64,000 nucleotides of DNA from Vibrio proteolyticus NBRC 13287 (GTDB lineage Bacteria; Pseudomonadota; Gammaproteobacteria; Enterobacterales; Vibrionaceae). A model generated the notes under the pieces. It was not told the origin of the DNA and searched no databases. It saw only the letters and a list, made by a program, of their open reading frames with translations. This document shows, piece by piece, positions 9,207-20,969 of the stretch (positions are counted from its first letter, which is position 1; each line of letters begins with the position of its first letter). The position numbers were made by a program, and so were the translations under genes. The stretch spans positions 124,001 through 188,000 of the forward strand of contig NZ_BATJ01000010.1 in assembly GCF_000467125.1 (NCBI RefSeq), in the 5' to 3' direction.

Positions 9207-9766
9207 ACCGTCGGACTCTCCAACAGTCGAATCACCTCTGCGCTGTCACACACCTGGCCCAGACGAGGAAAAATTTTGTCACAGGCATGACGGTGGTTGT
9301 ACGGGTCCAGATCCGTCATGGCATCACGGCACAATACGACATGATACCCAAGCTCAAACGCCTGCCTGGCCGTGGACTCCACCCCAATACTGGTCGCAAT
9401 ACCGCACACCACCACCTGCGTGATCCCACGCGCCTGCAACAGAGAATGCAACTCGGTATTAATAAACGCTCCCCAATTCCGTTTGGTGAGCAAAATATCC
9501 TCTTCTCGCCGCGGTAAAGCCTCAATGAGTTCCGCCCAGTCCGACGCAGGCTCAACACGGCTTGGTCCGACATCAGTGCGACCCGGTGCACTGCCAGCCA
9601 CATTCACCAACACGACGGGGTGATCTGCCCTGTGGAAGGCCTGAATCAACGCAACGCTGTGCTCGACAGCACGTTTGGCGTCCTGAGCGGGCGGGAGCGG
9701 GACAATACCGTATTGTAAATCAATCACAATCAGCGCGCAGTGGCGATCAAGCGTAGTAATAGGCAT
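9203..9766 (-). CDS. Isochorismatase-fold hydrolase (cysteine hydrolase family)
   Basis: This 187-residue cytosolic protein has the isochorismatase/nicotinamidase alpha-beta fold. The conserved Asp (D16 in IVIDLQYG) and Lys (K95 in LTKRNWGAF) are present. At the place where nicotinamidases carry the nucleophilic cysteine, the motif here reads GIATSIGVESTAR, with glycine 128, as in isochorismatases such as EntB and PhzD. A cysteine (C121) lies seven residues earlier. The substrate is unknown. The start has a strong site (AAGGAGGG). It converges on suhB and is separated from secF by a terminator, so it is probably monocistronic. Confidence 0.85.
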   Translation of the reverse strand: MPITTLDRHCALIVIDLQYGIVPLPPAQDAKRAVEHSVALIQAFHRADHPVVLVNVAGSAPGRTDVGPSRVEPASDWAELIEALPRREEDILLTKRNWGAFINTELHSLLQARGITQVVVCGIATSIGVESTARQAFELGYHVVLCRDAMTDLDPYNHRHACDKIFPRLGQVCDSAEVIRLLESPTV

Positions 9767-9791
9767 AGAGCCCTCCTTAAGCGTCAGACAT

Positions 9792-9822
9792 AAAAAAAGC
9801 TACTGACTGGCAGTAGCTTTTT
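9792..9822 (-). terminator. Terminator of the queA-tgt-yajC-secDF group
   Basis: A perfect stem AAGCTACTG / CAGTAGCTT with loop ACTGG lies 8 bases past the secF stop. On the minus strand it is followed by a run of T (seven A on the plus strand at 9792-9798). Confidence 0.88.
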
Positions 9823-9829
9823 GGGATGT

Positions 9830-10777
9830 TTATGGCATTTCGTCGAATTCGGCGCCTTCTTTTTCCACCTGAGGTGGCATCAAATGCTCTTTGGTGATGC
9901 CCAGTCGCAAAGCCAAAGCTGACGCGACATAGATGGAAGAATACGTACCGACCGTGATGCCCAGCAACAAGGCAGTGGCAAAGCCGTGGATCAACGCCCC
10001 GCCCTGAGTAAACAGCGCAATCACCACAAACAAGGTAGTCCCCGAGGTGATCAACGTTCGGCTCAGTGTCTGAGTAATCGAACTGTTCATGATCTCGGCG
10101 GGCTCGCCCTTGCGCATCTTGCGGAAGTTCTCGCGGATACGGTCAAAGACCACGATGGTATCGTTGAGTGAGTACCCCACCACAGTCAGCAATGCAGCCA
10201 CGATCGTCAGATCCACTTCGATTTTCATCAGCGAGAAGACGCCCAAGGTAATGATCACATCGTGCGCCAAGGCCAGTACCGCACCGGCAGCCAAACGCCA
10301 TTCGAAACGCATTGAGACGTAGATCAGGATACAGATCAGAGAGACCAGGATCGCCAGGCCACCGGCTTCGGTCAGTTCATCACCGACGTTCGGACCGACG
10401 AACTCAATCCGACGCATTTCCACGCTTTTGCCCGTGCCGTCTTTGATTGCAGACAGAATCTGGTTACCCAGCGTTTCACCGGCAACATCTTCACGCGGAC
10501 GCAAACGCACCATGACTTCACGTGCCGAACCGAAGTTCTGTACGGTAGCGTCACCAAACCCTTGCGCTTCCAGCGAGGTACGGATCTCTTCCAGATTGGC
10601 CGGCTGTTCAAAACCGACTTCAATCAGCGTACCACCCGTAAAGTCCAGGCCCCAATTGAGCCACTTGGTGGATAAAGTGAAAATAGACGCGCCAATCATC
10701 AACAAAGAGAAGATGAAGGCGAATTTCGACCAACGCATAAAGTCGATCGCTTTTCCTGCTTTCAGAATTTGAAACAT
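9830..10777 (-). CDS. secF: Protein translocase subunit SecF
   Basis: This 315-residue inner-membrane protein of the RND superfamily works with SecD and YajC to use the proton gradient in late steps of SecYEG export. It has one N-terminal membrane helix, the periplasmic region starting WGLDFTGGT, then five more helices. The motif DRIRENFRKM between helices 4 and 5 and the segment VGYSLNDTIVVFDRIR are conserved in SecF. It follows secD by 14 bases, so the two are probably translated from one message. Confidence 0.97.
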   Translation of the reverse strand: MFQILKAGKAIDFMRWSKFAFIFSLLMIGASIFTLSTKWLNWGLDFTGGTLIEVGFEQPANLEEIRTSLEAQGFGDATVQNFGSAREVMVRLRPREDVAGETLGNQILSAIKDGTGKSVEMRRIEFVGPNVGDELTEAGGLAILVSLICILIYVSMRFEWRLAAGAVLALAHDVIITLGVFSLMKIEVDLTIVAALLTVVGYSLNDTIVVFDRIRENFRKMRKGEPAEIMNSSITQTLSRTLITSGTTLFVVIALFTQGGALIHGFATALLLGITVGTYSSIYVASALALRLGITKEHLMPPQVEKEGAEFDEMP

Positions 10778-10791
10778 AACTCTTCTCAGCC

Positions 10792-12648
10792 TCAGATCGA
10801 CAGTTTCTTCACACGCTTACCGCCGTAAATCAGGTTCACGACACAACGTGTACCAATGATGGCAGTAAACATAGAGGTCAGGATACCGATGGACAGTGTC
10901 ACCGCGAAACCTTTGATCGCACCGGTACCCACTGCAAACAGGATGATGGCGGTAATCAGTGTGGTGATGTTCGCATCGGCAATGGTACTGAACGCATTAG
11001 CATAGCCCTGATGGATCGCTTGTTGCGGATTACGTCCATCCCGCAGTTCTTCCCGAATACGCTCGAAGATCAGCACGTTCGCATCCACCGCCATACCGAC
11101 GGTCAGAACGATACCGGCGATCCCCGGCAAGGTCATCGTCGCGCCCGGAATCATCGACATCACACCGATAATCAGTACCAGGTTAGCCATCAGCGCGAGG
11201 TTCGCAATCAGGCCGAATCCACGGTAGTACAACAGGGTAAACAACATCACAGCGACCATACCCCAGATACACGCCTGAATACCCATATCGATGTTCTGCT
11301 GACCCATAGACGGACCAATGGTACGCTCTTCCACGATTGAGATTGGCGCAATCAGTGCCCCGGCACGCAATAACAGCGCCAGGTTGTGCGCTTCTGCCGC
11401 AGAGTCGATACCGGTAATGCGGAAGTTACGCCCCAGTGCTGACTGAATGGTCGCCTGGTTAATCACTTCTTCGTGCTTAGACAGAATCACTTTGCCTTCT
11501 GGCGTTTTGCGACCACTGTCTTTGTATTCTGCGAAGACCGTCGCCATCAGCTTGCCGATGTTCTTCTTCGAGAATGCCGCCATTTTGTTACCACCTTCGC
11601 TGTCGAGCGAGATGTTCACCTGAGGGCGACCGTATTCATCCGTACTTGAACTGGCATCCGTGATACTGGCTCCGCTCAGAATCACCCGCTTTTTCAGTAC
11701 CGCAGGGCGACCGTCACGGTCGTATTTGATTTCACTGCCGGCAGGCACACGACCGGCCGCCGCTGCGGCCAGATCGGCTTTGTCATCGACTTCACGGAAT
11801 TCCAGTGTCGCAGTAGCGCCCAGGATCTCTTTGGCGCGAGCGGTATCCTGAACACCAGGCAGCTCCACCACAATACGGCTGGCGCCCTGACGCTGAACCA
11901 GAGGTTCTGCCACACCCAGTTCATTCACACGGTTACGCAAAATGGTGATGTTCTGCTCAACCGCATAGTTGCGGATCTCTTGCAGACGCGGCTCCGTAAA
12001 CGTCGCAATCAGCGCAAAGCGGCTGTTTGAGCCGTTTTCACTGAACGTCATGTCCGGGTGTTTGGAGGTCAGTAAGCGTTTCGCCTGATCCAGTTGCTCT
12101 TCATTGCGCAGGACGACTTCCACTGCCTGTTTGCCGGAAGGACGAATCGCACGATAACGGATCTTTTCGTCACGCAGCTCACTACGGAACGCTTCTTCTT
12201 GCTGGCTGACCAGCTTTTCCATCGCCGCGTCCATGTCCACTTCCATCAGGAAATGTACACCACCACGCAGGTCAAGACCGAGCTTCATTGGCGCTGCGCC
12301 AATTGCTTCCAGCCAATGTGGGGTTGACGGAGCCAGGTTGAGCGCAACAATTTTATCTTCCCCCAACGCTTCACTGATCACGTCACGAGCACTGATTTGG
12401 GTGTCAGTATCGTTGAATCGAATCAGGATGGAACCGTTTTCAAGCGCGGCGGATTTGTAGGAAAGGGTGTCATTTTTCAGAGTGTCGGTAACAGCATCCA
12501 GCGTCGACATATCAACAGAGGCGCCACGCGCCCCTGTTACTTGAATAGCTGGATCTTCACCGTATATGTTCGGAAGTGCATACAGCGCTGCGACACAGAT
12601 GGCCATCAGCACCATCAGGTACTTCCATAACGGGTAACGATTTAGCAC
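10792..12648 (-). CDS. secD: Protein translocase subunit SecD
   Basis: This 618-residue SecD has an N-terminal membrane helix, a large periplasmic P1 domain beginning about residue 120 with [16 protein letters not shown], and five C-terminal helices. The segment [20 protein letters not shown] near residue 520 is the conserved RND-type signature. Length agrees with the family (about 615). It lies between yajC (22 bases upstream) and secF. Confidence 0.98.
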   Translation of the reverse strand: MLNRYPLWKYLMVLMAICVAALYALPNIYGEDPAIQVTGARGASVDMSTLDAVTDTLKNDTLSYKSAALENGSILIRFNDTDTQISARDVISEALGEDKIVALNLAPSTPHWLEAIGAAPMKLGLDLRGGVHFLMEVDMDAAMEKLVSQQEEAFRSELRDEKIRYRAIRPSGKQAVEVVLRNEEQLDQAKRLLTSKHPDMTFSENGSNSRFALIATFTEPRLQEIRNYAVEQNITILRNRVNELGVAEPLVQRQGASRIVVELPGVQDTARAKEILGATATLEFREVDDKADLAAAAAGRVPAGSEIKYDRDGRPAVLKKRVILSGASITDASSSTDEYGRPQVNISLDSEGGNKMAAFSKKNIGKLMATVFAEYKDSGRKTPEGKVILSKHEEVINQATIQSALGRNFRITGIDSAAEAHNLALLLRAGALIAPISIVEERTIGPSMGQQNIDMGIQACIWGMVAVMLFTLLYYRGFGLIANLALMANLVLIIGVMSMIPGATMTLPGIAGIVLTVGMAVDANVLIFERIREELRDGRNPQQAIHQGYANAFSTIADANITTLITAIILFAVGTGAIKGFAVTLSIGILTSMFTAIIGTRCVVNLIYGGKRVKKLSI

Positions 12649-12669
12649 AGCGAGGATCCTCAGGCTGTT

Positions 12670-12999
12670 TTATAGAGATTTAAGCGTACCTTTTGGCAGT
12701 ACAGCAGTAACGAAATCTTTCTTGATCACAACTTCATTGTTGGCATTCAGCTCGATTGAGATGTAATCCGTTTCTTCCGAAATCTTAGTGATCTTACCCA
12801 CCAAGCCACCGCTGGTCAGCACTTCATCACCTTTTGCCATTGCAGCCATCAGGTTCTTGTGCTCTTTAACACGCTTCGCTTGCGGACGATAAATCATGAA
12901 GTAGAAGATAACGGCAAACATGCCCAGCATGATGAGCATTTCAAAACCGCCGCCCTGTGAAGCGCCTTCTGCTGCTGCGTAAGCTTTATTGATAAACAT
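12670..12999 (-). CDS. yajC: YajC, SecDF accessory subunit
   Basis: This 109-residue single-span inner-membrane protein has a short periplasmic N-terminus, a hydrophobic segment (MLIMLGMFAVIFYFMIYRPQ) and a basic cytosolic tail with KRVKEHKNLMAAMAKGDEV. It copurifies with SecD-SecF and is always next to them. It is about 140 bases downstream of tgt. Confidence 0.97.
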   Translation of the reverse strand: MFINKAYAAAEGASQGGGFEMLIMLGMFAVIFYFMIYRPQAKRVKEHKNLMAAMAKGDEVLTSGGLVGKITKISEETDYISIELNANNEVVIKKDFVTAVLPKGTLKSL

Positions 13000-13139
13000 C
13001 GAGTAATGTCCTCTGTTATTTTTTATTGATAATCCAACAAGTTGAGCTTTAGCGCCCGAGTTTCAACTGTCAAAGAGTGTATTAGAGATCACCCTCTCAA
13101 AAATCGAGCGCTATTGCTTATATTTTGTCACTCGCTGAG

Positions 13140-14340
<1,201 letters not shown>

Positions 14341-14451
14341 CGCGTATTCCCTGCGAGAGAGCAGAATTGGCCCCGCTCTCCTAGCTTACTGCTAGCACTC
14401 GTAAATTCTTCCTATCCGGATACCTTATCGGACAGGCTGGTTGATTTTCGC

Positions 14452-15504
14452 CTAAGCGGTTTTCTTTTTGATGAACATGGAATCACCATAAGAGAAGAAG
14501 CGGTACTGATTGGCGACCGCGTGTTGATACGCCTTCATGGTGTTCTCGTAGCCGGCAAACGCACTGACCAGCATAATCAAAGTTGACTCTGGCAAGTGGA
14601 AATTGGTGATAAGGCAGTCCACCAGTTGGTATTCGTATCCCGGAAAAATAAAGATTTCGGTGTCACCAAAAAACGGCACCAGCGGTGTGCCTTTTTTCAG
14701 TGCATCCTGCGCAGCGCTCTCCAGTGAACGCACAGAGGTGGTGCCAACGGCAATAATCCGGCCGCCGCGCGCTTTGGTCGCCTGAATAGCATCCACCACG
14801 TCTTGCGGCACTTCTACGTATTCAGCATGCATGTGGTGTTCATGGACATTGTCCACTTTGACCGGTTGGAATGTACCCGCGCCAACGTGCAGAGTTACAT
14901 AAGCAAACTCCACCCCTTTGGCTTTCATTTTCTCCAGCAACACTTCGTCGAAGTGTAGACCGGCGGTCGGGGCCGCCACCGCGCCCGGTTTCTGGTTATA
15001 TACGGTCTGGTAACGCTCTTTGTCCGCTTCTTCGTCAGGACGGTCGATGTACGGAGGCAATGGCATGTGGCCAATCTGCTCCAGAATCTCCAACACGGTT
15101 TTCTCTGAGTTAAATTCGAGCTCAAACAGTGCGTCATGACGTGCAACCATCTGTGCGCGGTACTCATCTTGTTCACCAACAAAAATCGTCGTTCCTGGTT
15201 TTGGCGATTTCGAACAACGTACATGTGCCAGAATGCGCTTATCATCCAGCATGCGCTCAACCAGCACTTCCAGTTTGCCACCCGATTCCTTGCGGCCAAA
15301 CATACGTGCCGGGATCACACGAGTGTTGTTAAACACCACCAGATCTCCGGGCTGTACCTGGTAAAGTACATCAGTAAACGTACCATCGGTCAGCTCGCCG
15401 CTGTTGCCATCTAATTGCAGCAGACGGCTGGCAGTACGCTCAGGTTGAGGGTAACGGGCGATGAGTTCATCAGGCAGGTCAAAATGGAAATCGGATACTT
15501 GCAT
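14452..15504 (-). CDS. queA: S-adenosylmethionine:tRNA ribosyltransferase-isomerase
   Basis: This 350-residue enzyme transfers the ribosyl part of SAM to preQ1 in tRNA to make epoxyqueuosine. The start [20 protein letters not shown], the segment [14 protein letters not shown], and [12 protein letters not shown] are family hallmarks. Length is usual. It heads the queA-tgt-yajC-secDF group, and a plausible sigma-70 promoter lies about 65 bases upstream. Confidence 0.98.
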   Translation of the reverse strand: MQVSDFHFDLPDELIARYPQPERTASRLLQLDGNSGELTDGTFTDVLYQVQPGDLVVFNNTRVIPARMFGRKESGGKLEVLVERMLDDKRILAHVRCSKSPKPGTTIFVGEQDEYRAQMVARHDALFELEFNSEKTVLEILEQIGHMPLPPYIDRPDEEADKERYQTVYNQKPGAVAAPTAGLHFDEVLLEKMKAKGVEFAYVTLHVGAGTFQPVKVDNVHEHHMHAEYVEVPQDVVDAIQATKARGGRIIAVGTTSVRSLESAAQDALKKGTPLVPFFGDTEIFIFPGYEYQLVDCLITNFHLPESTLIMLVSAFAGYENTMKAYQHAVANQYRFFSYGDSMFIKKKTA

Positions 15505-15564
15505 GTTAATAAGGTCTTATCAGGTGATTAAACGGTCTTTTGACGAGTTTTTTCGCAGCCGACT

Positions 15565-15592
15565 AGTATAGGCGTACCCGAGGCAATAGCAA
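15565..15592 (-). promoter_or_regulatory. Probable sigma-70 promoter for queA
   Basis: On the minus strand TTGCTA is separated by 16 bases from a TATACT -10 box, about 60 bases upstream of the queA ATG. No operator is apparent. Confidence 0.45.
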
Positions 15593-15754
15593 GGAGAGAG
15601 TTTGTTTCGAAACTTAAATCTCAGCTCGATTTGACCCGGCACAATTTGCCTTACAATTTTTAGGGATAGCAAAACAAAAACCGAAGCAGCTCTCATTCCG
15701 CCGGCCCAAAAACAACTATATTAAATGCATATTCACGAGAAGCAGGAGGCCACC

Positions 15755-16204
15755 ATGATCAAGGTCGAAGATATGATGACTCGCAACCCGCATACGTTGC
15801 TGCGCTCTCATTCCCTTGCTGATGCCAAGCACATGATGGAAGCGCTGGATATTCGCCATATTCCGGTGGTGGACACTGAACGCCGCTTACTGGGCATTAT
15901 TACTCAACGCGATATTCTGGCCGCACAGGATTCCAGCCTGCAGCAGGTATCGGATGAAAATTCGTACACCATGAACACCCCGCTGGTCGATGTGATGCAC
16001 ACCAGCATCATGACCGTCAGCCCGAAAGCGGGGCTCAAACAGAGTGCAATCTACATGCAAAAACACAAAGTCGGCTGTCTGCCTGTGGTCGATAAAGACG
16101 AGCTGGTCGGCATTATCACCGACAGTGACTTTGTGGCCATCGCCATCAACCTGCTGGAGCTGCAAGAAGATAGTGAACCGGAAGAGATACAAGCGTTCGA
16201 CTGA
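15755..16204 (+). CDS. Stand-alone CBS-domain protein
   Basis: This 149-residue protein consists of two CBS repeats (about 5-60 and 80-140) and nothing else. Each ends in the pattern GIIT-x-(S/R)D (LGIITQRDIL; VGIITDSDFV), the usual adenosyl-ligand loop. Such paired CBS modules bind AMP, ATP or SAM, and the target here is unknown. The start follows a strong AGGAGG; an upstream ATG would add ten residues. It is divergent from queA and converges on aceA. Confidence 0.88.
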   Translation: MIKVEDMMTRNPHTLLRSHSLADAKHMMEALDIRHIPVVDTERRLLGIITQRDILAAQDSSLQQVSDENSYTMNTPLVDVMHTSIMTVSPKAGLKQSAIYMQKHKVGCLPVVDKDELVGIITDSDFVAIAINLLELQEDSEPEEIQAFD

Positions 16205-16265
16205 GATCCCCCAGACAGCCCCGCTTCTCTCCGTTGTCGCCGAGTCTCTTACCCCCAGAACCGGA

Positions 16266-16291
16266 TAAAAAAAGAGCGGCCGAAGCCGCTC
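16266..16291 (-). terminator. aceA terminator
   Basis: GAGCGGC (16274-16280) and GCCGCTC (16285-16291) form a 7-bp stem with a four-base loop. On the minus strand it is followed by TTTTTTT. It lies about 30 bases past the aceA stop. Confidence 0.88.
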
Positions 16292-16317
16292 AAACACCAC
16301 GTTAAGGTTGTTAGTGA

Positions 16318-17628
16318 TTAGAATTGATCTTCTTCGGTAGAGCCAGTCAAGGCTGTAACGGATGAATTTCCGCCCTGAATGGTGTTGGTCATCTTGTCAA
16401 AGTAACCCGTGCCCACTTCTTGCTGGTGCGCGACGAAGGTATAGCCTTTCTCTGCCGCCTGGAACTCTGGACGCTGAACTTTTTCAACGTAATGACGCAT
16501 GCCTTCACCCTGCGCATACGCATGTGCCAGTTCAAACATGTTGAACCACATGTTATGAATACCTGCGAGCGTGATGAACTGGTATTTGTACCCCATGTCT
16601 GAAAGCGCTTGCTGGAATTTGGCAATCGTTTCAGCATCCAGGTTTTTCTCCCAGTTGAACGAAGGCGAGCAGTTGTAAGCCAACAGCTGATCCGGGTACT
16701 CAGCATGAATGGCTTCGGCGAACTTACGCGCCTCTTCCAAACACGGAGTGGCGGTTTCACACCAGATCAAATCGGCGTAAGGCGCATAAGCCAGGCCACG
16801 TGATATCGCCTGATCGATACCAGCGCGCACTCGGTAGAAACCTTCCTGTGTCCGCTCTCCTTGAATGAAATCCTTATCGTAAGGATCACAATCCGACGTC
16901 AACAGGTCGGCTGCATTGGCATCGGTGCGTGCAATAACCAGTGTGGTCGTGCCTGCAACGTCGGCCGCCAGACGCGCTGCTACCAGCTTTTGTACCGCTT
17001 CCTGAGTCGGAACCAACACTTTACCGCCCATGTGGCCACACTTCTTCACTGACGCCAACTGGTCTTCAAAGTGCACGCCTGCCGCCCCGGCTTCGATCAT
17101 CGACTTCATCAGTTCGTACGCGTTCAGTACGCCACCAAAGCCAGCTTCCGCATCGGCGACAATAGGCAGGAAGTAATCAATACCACCTTCCTCATCCGGA
17201 GACTTGCCACCAGCCCACTGAATCTGGTCGGCGCGACGGAAGGAGTTGTTGATGCGTTTTACGACTGAAGGGACGGAATCCACCGGGTAGAGTGACTGGT
17301 CCGGATACATCGTGGAGGCGGTATTGTTATCCGCCGCCACCTGCCAGCCCGACAGATAGATGGCTTCAATCCCCGCTTTCGCCTGCTGGACAGCCTGCCC
17401 GCCGGTCAGTGCGCCAAGACAGTTCACATAACCTTTTTTGGCACTGCCGTTGACCAGAGACCACAGCTTGTCAGCACCACGCTGGGCAATGGTATTGGCG
17501 GGCACCATAGAGCCACGCAGTTCGACCACTTCTTCTGCACTGTACGGACGTTTTACGTTATTCCAGCGTGGATTGGTTGCCCAGTCTTTTTCCAGAGCTT
17601 CAATTTGTTGGCGGCGAGTTAATGTCAT
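16318..17628 (-). CDS. aceA: Isocitrate lyase
   Basis: This enzyme splits isocitrate into glyoxylate and succinate, the first step of the glyoxylate shunt used on acetate or fatty acids. The 436-residue protein has the catalytic loop KKCGHMGGK at 195-203 with Cys197. Other signatures are WQVAADNN and [13 protein letters not shown]. It follows aceB by 127 bases on the same strand, so the two form an operon as in enterics; no aceK is present behind it. Confidence 0.98.
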   Translation of the reverse strand: MTLTRRQQIEALEKDWATNPRWNNVKRPYSAEEVVELRGSMVPANTIAQRGADKLWSLVNGSAKKGYVNCLGALTGGQAVQQAKAGIEAIYLSGWQVAADNNTASTMYPDQSLYPVDSVPSVVKRINNSFRRADQIQWAGGKSPDEEGGIDYFLPIVADAEAGFGGVLNAYELMKSMIEAGAAGVHFEDQLASVKKCGHMGGKVLVPTQEAVQKLVAARLAADVAGTTTLVIARTDANAADLLTSDCDPYDKDFIQGERTQEGFYRVRAGIDQAISRGLAYAPYADLIWCETATPCLEEARKFAEAIHAEYPDQLLAYNCSPSFNWEKNLDAETIAKFQQALSDMGYKYQFITLAGIHNMWFNMFELAHAYAQGEGMRHYVEKVQRPEFQAAEKGYTFVAHQQEVGTGYFDKMTNTIQGGNSSVTALTGSTEEDQF

Positions 17629-17755
17629 GTTCAGTCCCTCTTATATTGATGCGCAAGCGCATGGTCATCCTTTTCGCGAGCAGTACATCCCTCTCTGCCC
17701 TTGAAAACAGTTCACGTTATTGATTGTTATCGTTATCGGTTGAATAACTCAGTGT

Positions 17756-19393
17756 TCAGTCCAGGTAGTCGTATCCGGGAATCGTCAGGAAGTTACTCAG
17801 CTCATCACTGGTGGTCAGTCGGCTCATCAGTTGCGCCGCTTCGGCAAAACGTCCATTGTCAAAACGTTCTGCGCCAAGTTCTTGTTTTACTATCTCAATT
17901 TCTTCAGTCAGGTATTGCTCAAACAGGGCTTTGGTCACCACTTGCCCGTTGTCCAGTTCCTTACCATGTTTGATCCATTGCCAAATCGACGCTCTTGAAA
18001 TTTCTGCGGTGGCCGCATCTTCCATCATCCCGTAGATAGGCACACATCCGTTGCCGGAGATCCAGGCTTCAATGTATTGCAATGCCACGCGAATGTTGTG
18101 GCGCATGCCGGCTTCACTGCGTGGCCCTTCACACGGAGCGAGTAACTGCTGCGCGCTCACAGGCTCATCTGTATCACGGCTAACCTCCAACTGATTGCTG
18201 CGCCCGCCTAAGGCTTGATCGAAGACCGCCATCGCAGTGTCCGCCAAGCCCGGGTGTGCAACCCAAGTACCGTCGTGGCCATTGTCCGCTTCAAGCTGCT
18301 TATCGTGACGGATCTTATCCAGAACCTGCTGATTGACCTGAGGATCTTTCGCTGGAATAAAAGCGGCCATACCGCCCATCGCAAACGCACCACGGCGATG
18401 ACAAGTGCGCACCAGCAAACGGGAATAGGCATTGAGAAACGGTTTATCCATGGTGACCACCTGACGGTCCGGCAGTACCCGATCCGGATGGTTCTTTAAC
18501 GTTTTGATGTAGCTGAAAATGTAATCCCAACGACCACAGTTCAATCCGACGATGTGCTCTTTGAGCGAAAACAGGATTTCATCCATCTCAAACACCGCAG
18601 GCAATGTCTCAATCAGCACGGTGGCTTTGATGGTGCCGGTATCCAGGCCAAAATAGTCTTCGGTAAAATGAAACACCTCACTCCACCATTTCGCTTCGTG
18701 ATGAGACTGAAGCTTAGGCAGGTAGAAGTACGGACCGCTGCCTTTTGCCAACAGCGCTCGGTAATTGTTGAAGAAGTACAGTGCGAAATCGAACAGCGCG
18801 CCGGGAATGATCTGTCCGGCAAACGTGACGTGTTTCTCTTTGAGGTGCAGACCCCGAACCCGGCAGATCAAGACCGCGGGATCATCGCTCAGTTGATACT
18901 GCTTGCCATTATCCGGATTGGTGTAGCTGATGGTACCGTCCACGGCATCTCGCAAGTTGATCTGACCATCCAGCATCTTGTCCCAGGCAGGTGCCATGGA
19001 GTCTTCAAAATCTGCCATGAAAACTTTGACGTTGGCATTGAGCGCATTGATCACCATTTTTCTCTCGGTCGGACCGGTGATCTCCACCCTGCGATCCTGC
19101 AGATCCGCAGGGATACCAAGGATTTTCCAGCTTCCCTCGCGAATATCTTGAGTGTCGCTGAGGAAGTCGGGCAACTCCCCTTGGTCGATGTGCAACTGAC
19201 GCTGTTCACGCGCCTCAAGCAGCTCATCAACCCGGGAAGCAAACTTGCTACACAATTGAGATAAAAAAGTTTGGGCTTCGACAGGGAAAATAGCCTGATG
19301 TTGTGACGAAAGTGTCGCCACAACATCAAGCATGCCTAAGGTATCTTGGGCTTCGGCGTGACTCGGCATTTTCTCTGGTGTGTTTGCAAGCAT
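17756..19393 (-). CDS. aceB: Malate synthase A
   Basis: This enzyme condenses glyoxylate with acetyl-CoA to malate, completing the glyoxylate shunt. The 545-residue protein is of the A type (about 530). Visible signatures are ADFEDSMAPAWDKMLDGQINL and GLNCGRWDYIFSYIKTL, and the C-terminal substrate-lid region GNGCVPIYGMMEDAATAEISRAS is cut only by the length limit of this note. It is the first gene of aceBA, and the long region upstream holds its promoter. Confidence 0.98.
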   Translation of the reverse strand: MLANTPEKMPSHAEAQDTLGMLDVVATLSSQHQAIFPVEAQTFLSQLCSKFASRVDELLEAREQRQLHIDQGELPDFLSDTQDIREGSWKILGIPADLQDRRVEITGPTERKMVINALNANVKVFMADFEDSMAPAWDKMLDGQINLRDAVDGTISYTNPDNGKQYQLSDDPAVLICRVRGLHLKEKHVTFAGQIIPGALFDFALYFFNNYRALLAKGSGPYFYLPKLQSHHEAKWWSEVFHFTEDYFGLDTGTIKATVLIETLPAVFEMDEILFSLKEHIVGLNCGRWDYIFSYIKTLKNHPDRVLPDRQVVTMDKPFLNAYSRLLVRTCHRRGAFAMGGMAAFIPAKDPQVNQQVLDKIRHDKQLEADNGHDGTWVAHPGLADTAMAVFDQALGGRSNQLEVSRDTDEPVSAQQLLAPCEGPRSEAGMRHNIRVALQYIEAWISGNGCVPIYGMMEDAATAEISRASIWQWIKHGKELDNGQVVTKALFEQYLTEEIEIVKQELGAERFDNGRFAEAAQLMSRLTTSDELSNFLTIPGYDYLD

Positions 19394-19831
19394 ATTCGTA
19401 TTCCTTCACTAGACCTGACTACATTTGTAAATTTAGAACCACAAATTACATCACTTCATGGGTCGGCAAATTGCATCATCTTTTGTTTTTAACAGTGACA
19501 CTTTCACTTACTGCCTCTCGCTTTTCAAGCTAGACATAAGTCTTACCGAGCCTTTATTTAACTTATACCAACATACGTTAGAGTAAAAGTACTAAAGTAA
19601 ACAAAACGTTAAATTCAAAGTTTTATTCCGTTTCAAACAAATGCTTGAATTCAGCACTAAAAATGTAACCAGTTACGTAATTTAATTACACTCAAATGCG
19701 AGGCAATTTAGAGTTTTAAACGCACGTATGAATATCGATGTGCATGACAACAGCCGGAGTGCGTATGGCGGGAGAAGTGGTATAGAGAGGCCAGTCAAAC
19801 AAGAGCGACTCACGGAAATGTAAAATTAACA

Positions 19832-19890
19832 TTGTCAAATTTCACAATTTTATGAAAGCTTCACTAAAGAACGTCTGTGAAATTTTACAA
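19832..19890. repeat. Inverted repeat with 29-base spacer
   Basis: TTGTCAAATTTCACA (19832-19846) and TGTGAAATTTTACAA (19876-19890) are reverse complements with one mismatch in 15. Similarity continues weakly outward (GTAAAATTAAC on the left, GTTAAAATTAACG on the right). It could be a regulator binding pair, a hairpin in an unannotated RNA, or chance in AT-rich DNA. Confidence 0.45.
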
Positions 19891-19920
19891 GTTAAAATTA
19901 ACGCACAGGATAAAATGCTA

Positions 19921-19950
19921 GAAAGCACACGAAAACCAGTGTGCTTTCCG
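19921..19950 (-). terminator. Probable oxyR terminator
   Basis: GAAAGCACAC (19921-19930) pairs perfectly with GTGTGCTTTC (19939-19948) around an 8-base loop. On the minus strand it is followed by TAGCATTTTAT, a broken T-run. It lies about 40 bases past the oxyR stop. Confidence 0.6.
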
Positions 19951-19985
19951 AGGTAAATGGTAAAAAATGGGGGTAAGACTTAGGG

Positions 19986-20891
19986 CTAAAGTAGACCGGA
20001 GACCACCTCAGCCAATTTATTGAAGGTATTTACCCGAGACGAACTCGGCCGCCAGACAAGGCCAATTTCACGATATGCCTGCTGGCCCGGAGGTTCAACC
20101 ACCACCAGATTCTGATTATCCAGCAAGCCATGTTCAATCGCCATCTGCGGAATAAACGTCGTTCCAAGGCCATTCGCGACCATCTGGACCAAGGTGTGTA
20201 AACTGGTCGCAGTAAATGGGTTGATCTTCTCTTTGTCAGTCAGTTTACAGGCCGACACCGCATGCTCGGTCAAACAGTGTTCTTTTTCGAGCAAAAATAC
20301 CGACTCATCCGGCAAATCATCATACTTGATCGGCACCCGGATACCGTCGGCCTGATGACGGCTGATCACCATTTTGAACGGATCGATGCCCACCACCCGG
20401 CTCTCCATGCCATCAATTTCAACCGGCAATGCCAGAATCAAAACGTCCAACTCACCGTGACGCAGCGCGGTCAACAGGTTCGTGGTGGTGTCTTCGCGCA
20501 ATAGCAGGTTCAATTGCGGAAAACGGCCATTCACTTCCTGCACCAAATCACCGAGCAAAAAGGGCGCAATGGTCGGAATACAACCAACTTTCAGCTGACC
20601 TTGCATGGTGTCGCCCTGGCATTGATTACCCAATTCGACCAGATCCTGGCCTTTCGCCAACAAGTCTCGCCCGTGCTGAACCACCAGTTCCCCTGCTTGA
20701 GTAAACACCAACGGACTCTTTTTGTCTTTTTTCTCATACAGCGGGCAACCGATCAAAGTTTCCAGATTCTGGATCCCTTTGCTCAGCGTCGACTGACTGA
20801 CAAAACAACGCTGCGCTGCATCGCTGAAATGACGCGTTTCATACAGCGTCACTAAATAATGTAACTGCTTTAAACTTGGCCATTTATTCAT
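19986..20891 (-). CDS. oxyR: OxyR, hydrogen peroxide-sensing LysR regulator
   Basis: This 301-residue LysR-type regulator activates antioxidant genes after peroxide forms an intramolecular disulfide. The redox pair is Cys206 and Cys215 in EHCLTEHAVSAC, spaced nine residues apart exactly like Cys199-Cys208 of E. coli OxyR. The N-terminal helix-turn-helix lies at about 1-60 (FSDAAQRCFVSQSTLSKGIQ). It is divergent from the peroxiredoxin gene, its likely direct target, with about 210 bases between the starts. Confidence 0.95.
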   Translation of the reverse strand: MNKWPSLKQLHYLVTLYETRHFSDAAQRCFVSQSTLSKGIQNLETLIGCPLYEKKDKKSPLVFTQAGELVVQHGRDLLAKGQDLVELGNQCQGDTMQGQLKVGCIPTIAPFLLGDLVQEVNGRFPQLNLLLREDTTTNLLTALRHGELDVLILALPVEIDGMESRVVGIDPFKMVISRHQADGIRVPIKYDDLPDESVFLLEKEHCLTEHAVSACKLTDKEKINPFTATSLHTLVQMVANGLGTTFIPQMAIEHGLLDNQNLVVVEPPGQQAYREIGLVWRPSSSRVNTFNKLAEVVSGLL

Positions 20892-20969
20892 TGCTTCACT
20901 ACTATCTGCGTCACTCTACAGAGCACCACGCAGCCCTCTATCTATTTACTTGGTTAAATCGCTTTTTTC

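Larger units (their letters stand above)
19394..19985. other. Intergenic region between aceB and oxyR
   Basis: This 592-base, AT-rich gap contains the aceB promoter side and the oxyR 3' end. I see no convincing reading frame. An imperfect inverted repeat sits at 19832-19890 and a terminator-like hairpin at 19921-19950. I could not identify a clear FadR, ArcA or CRP site by eye. Confidence 0.6.

Noticed and set aside
18554..19264. 236-residue open frame antisense to aceB
   Set aside because: Completely inside aceB, no ribosome site or recognisable motif.
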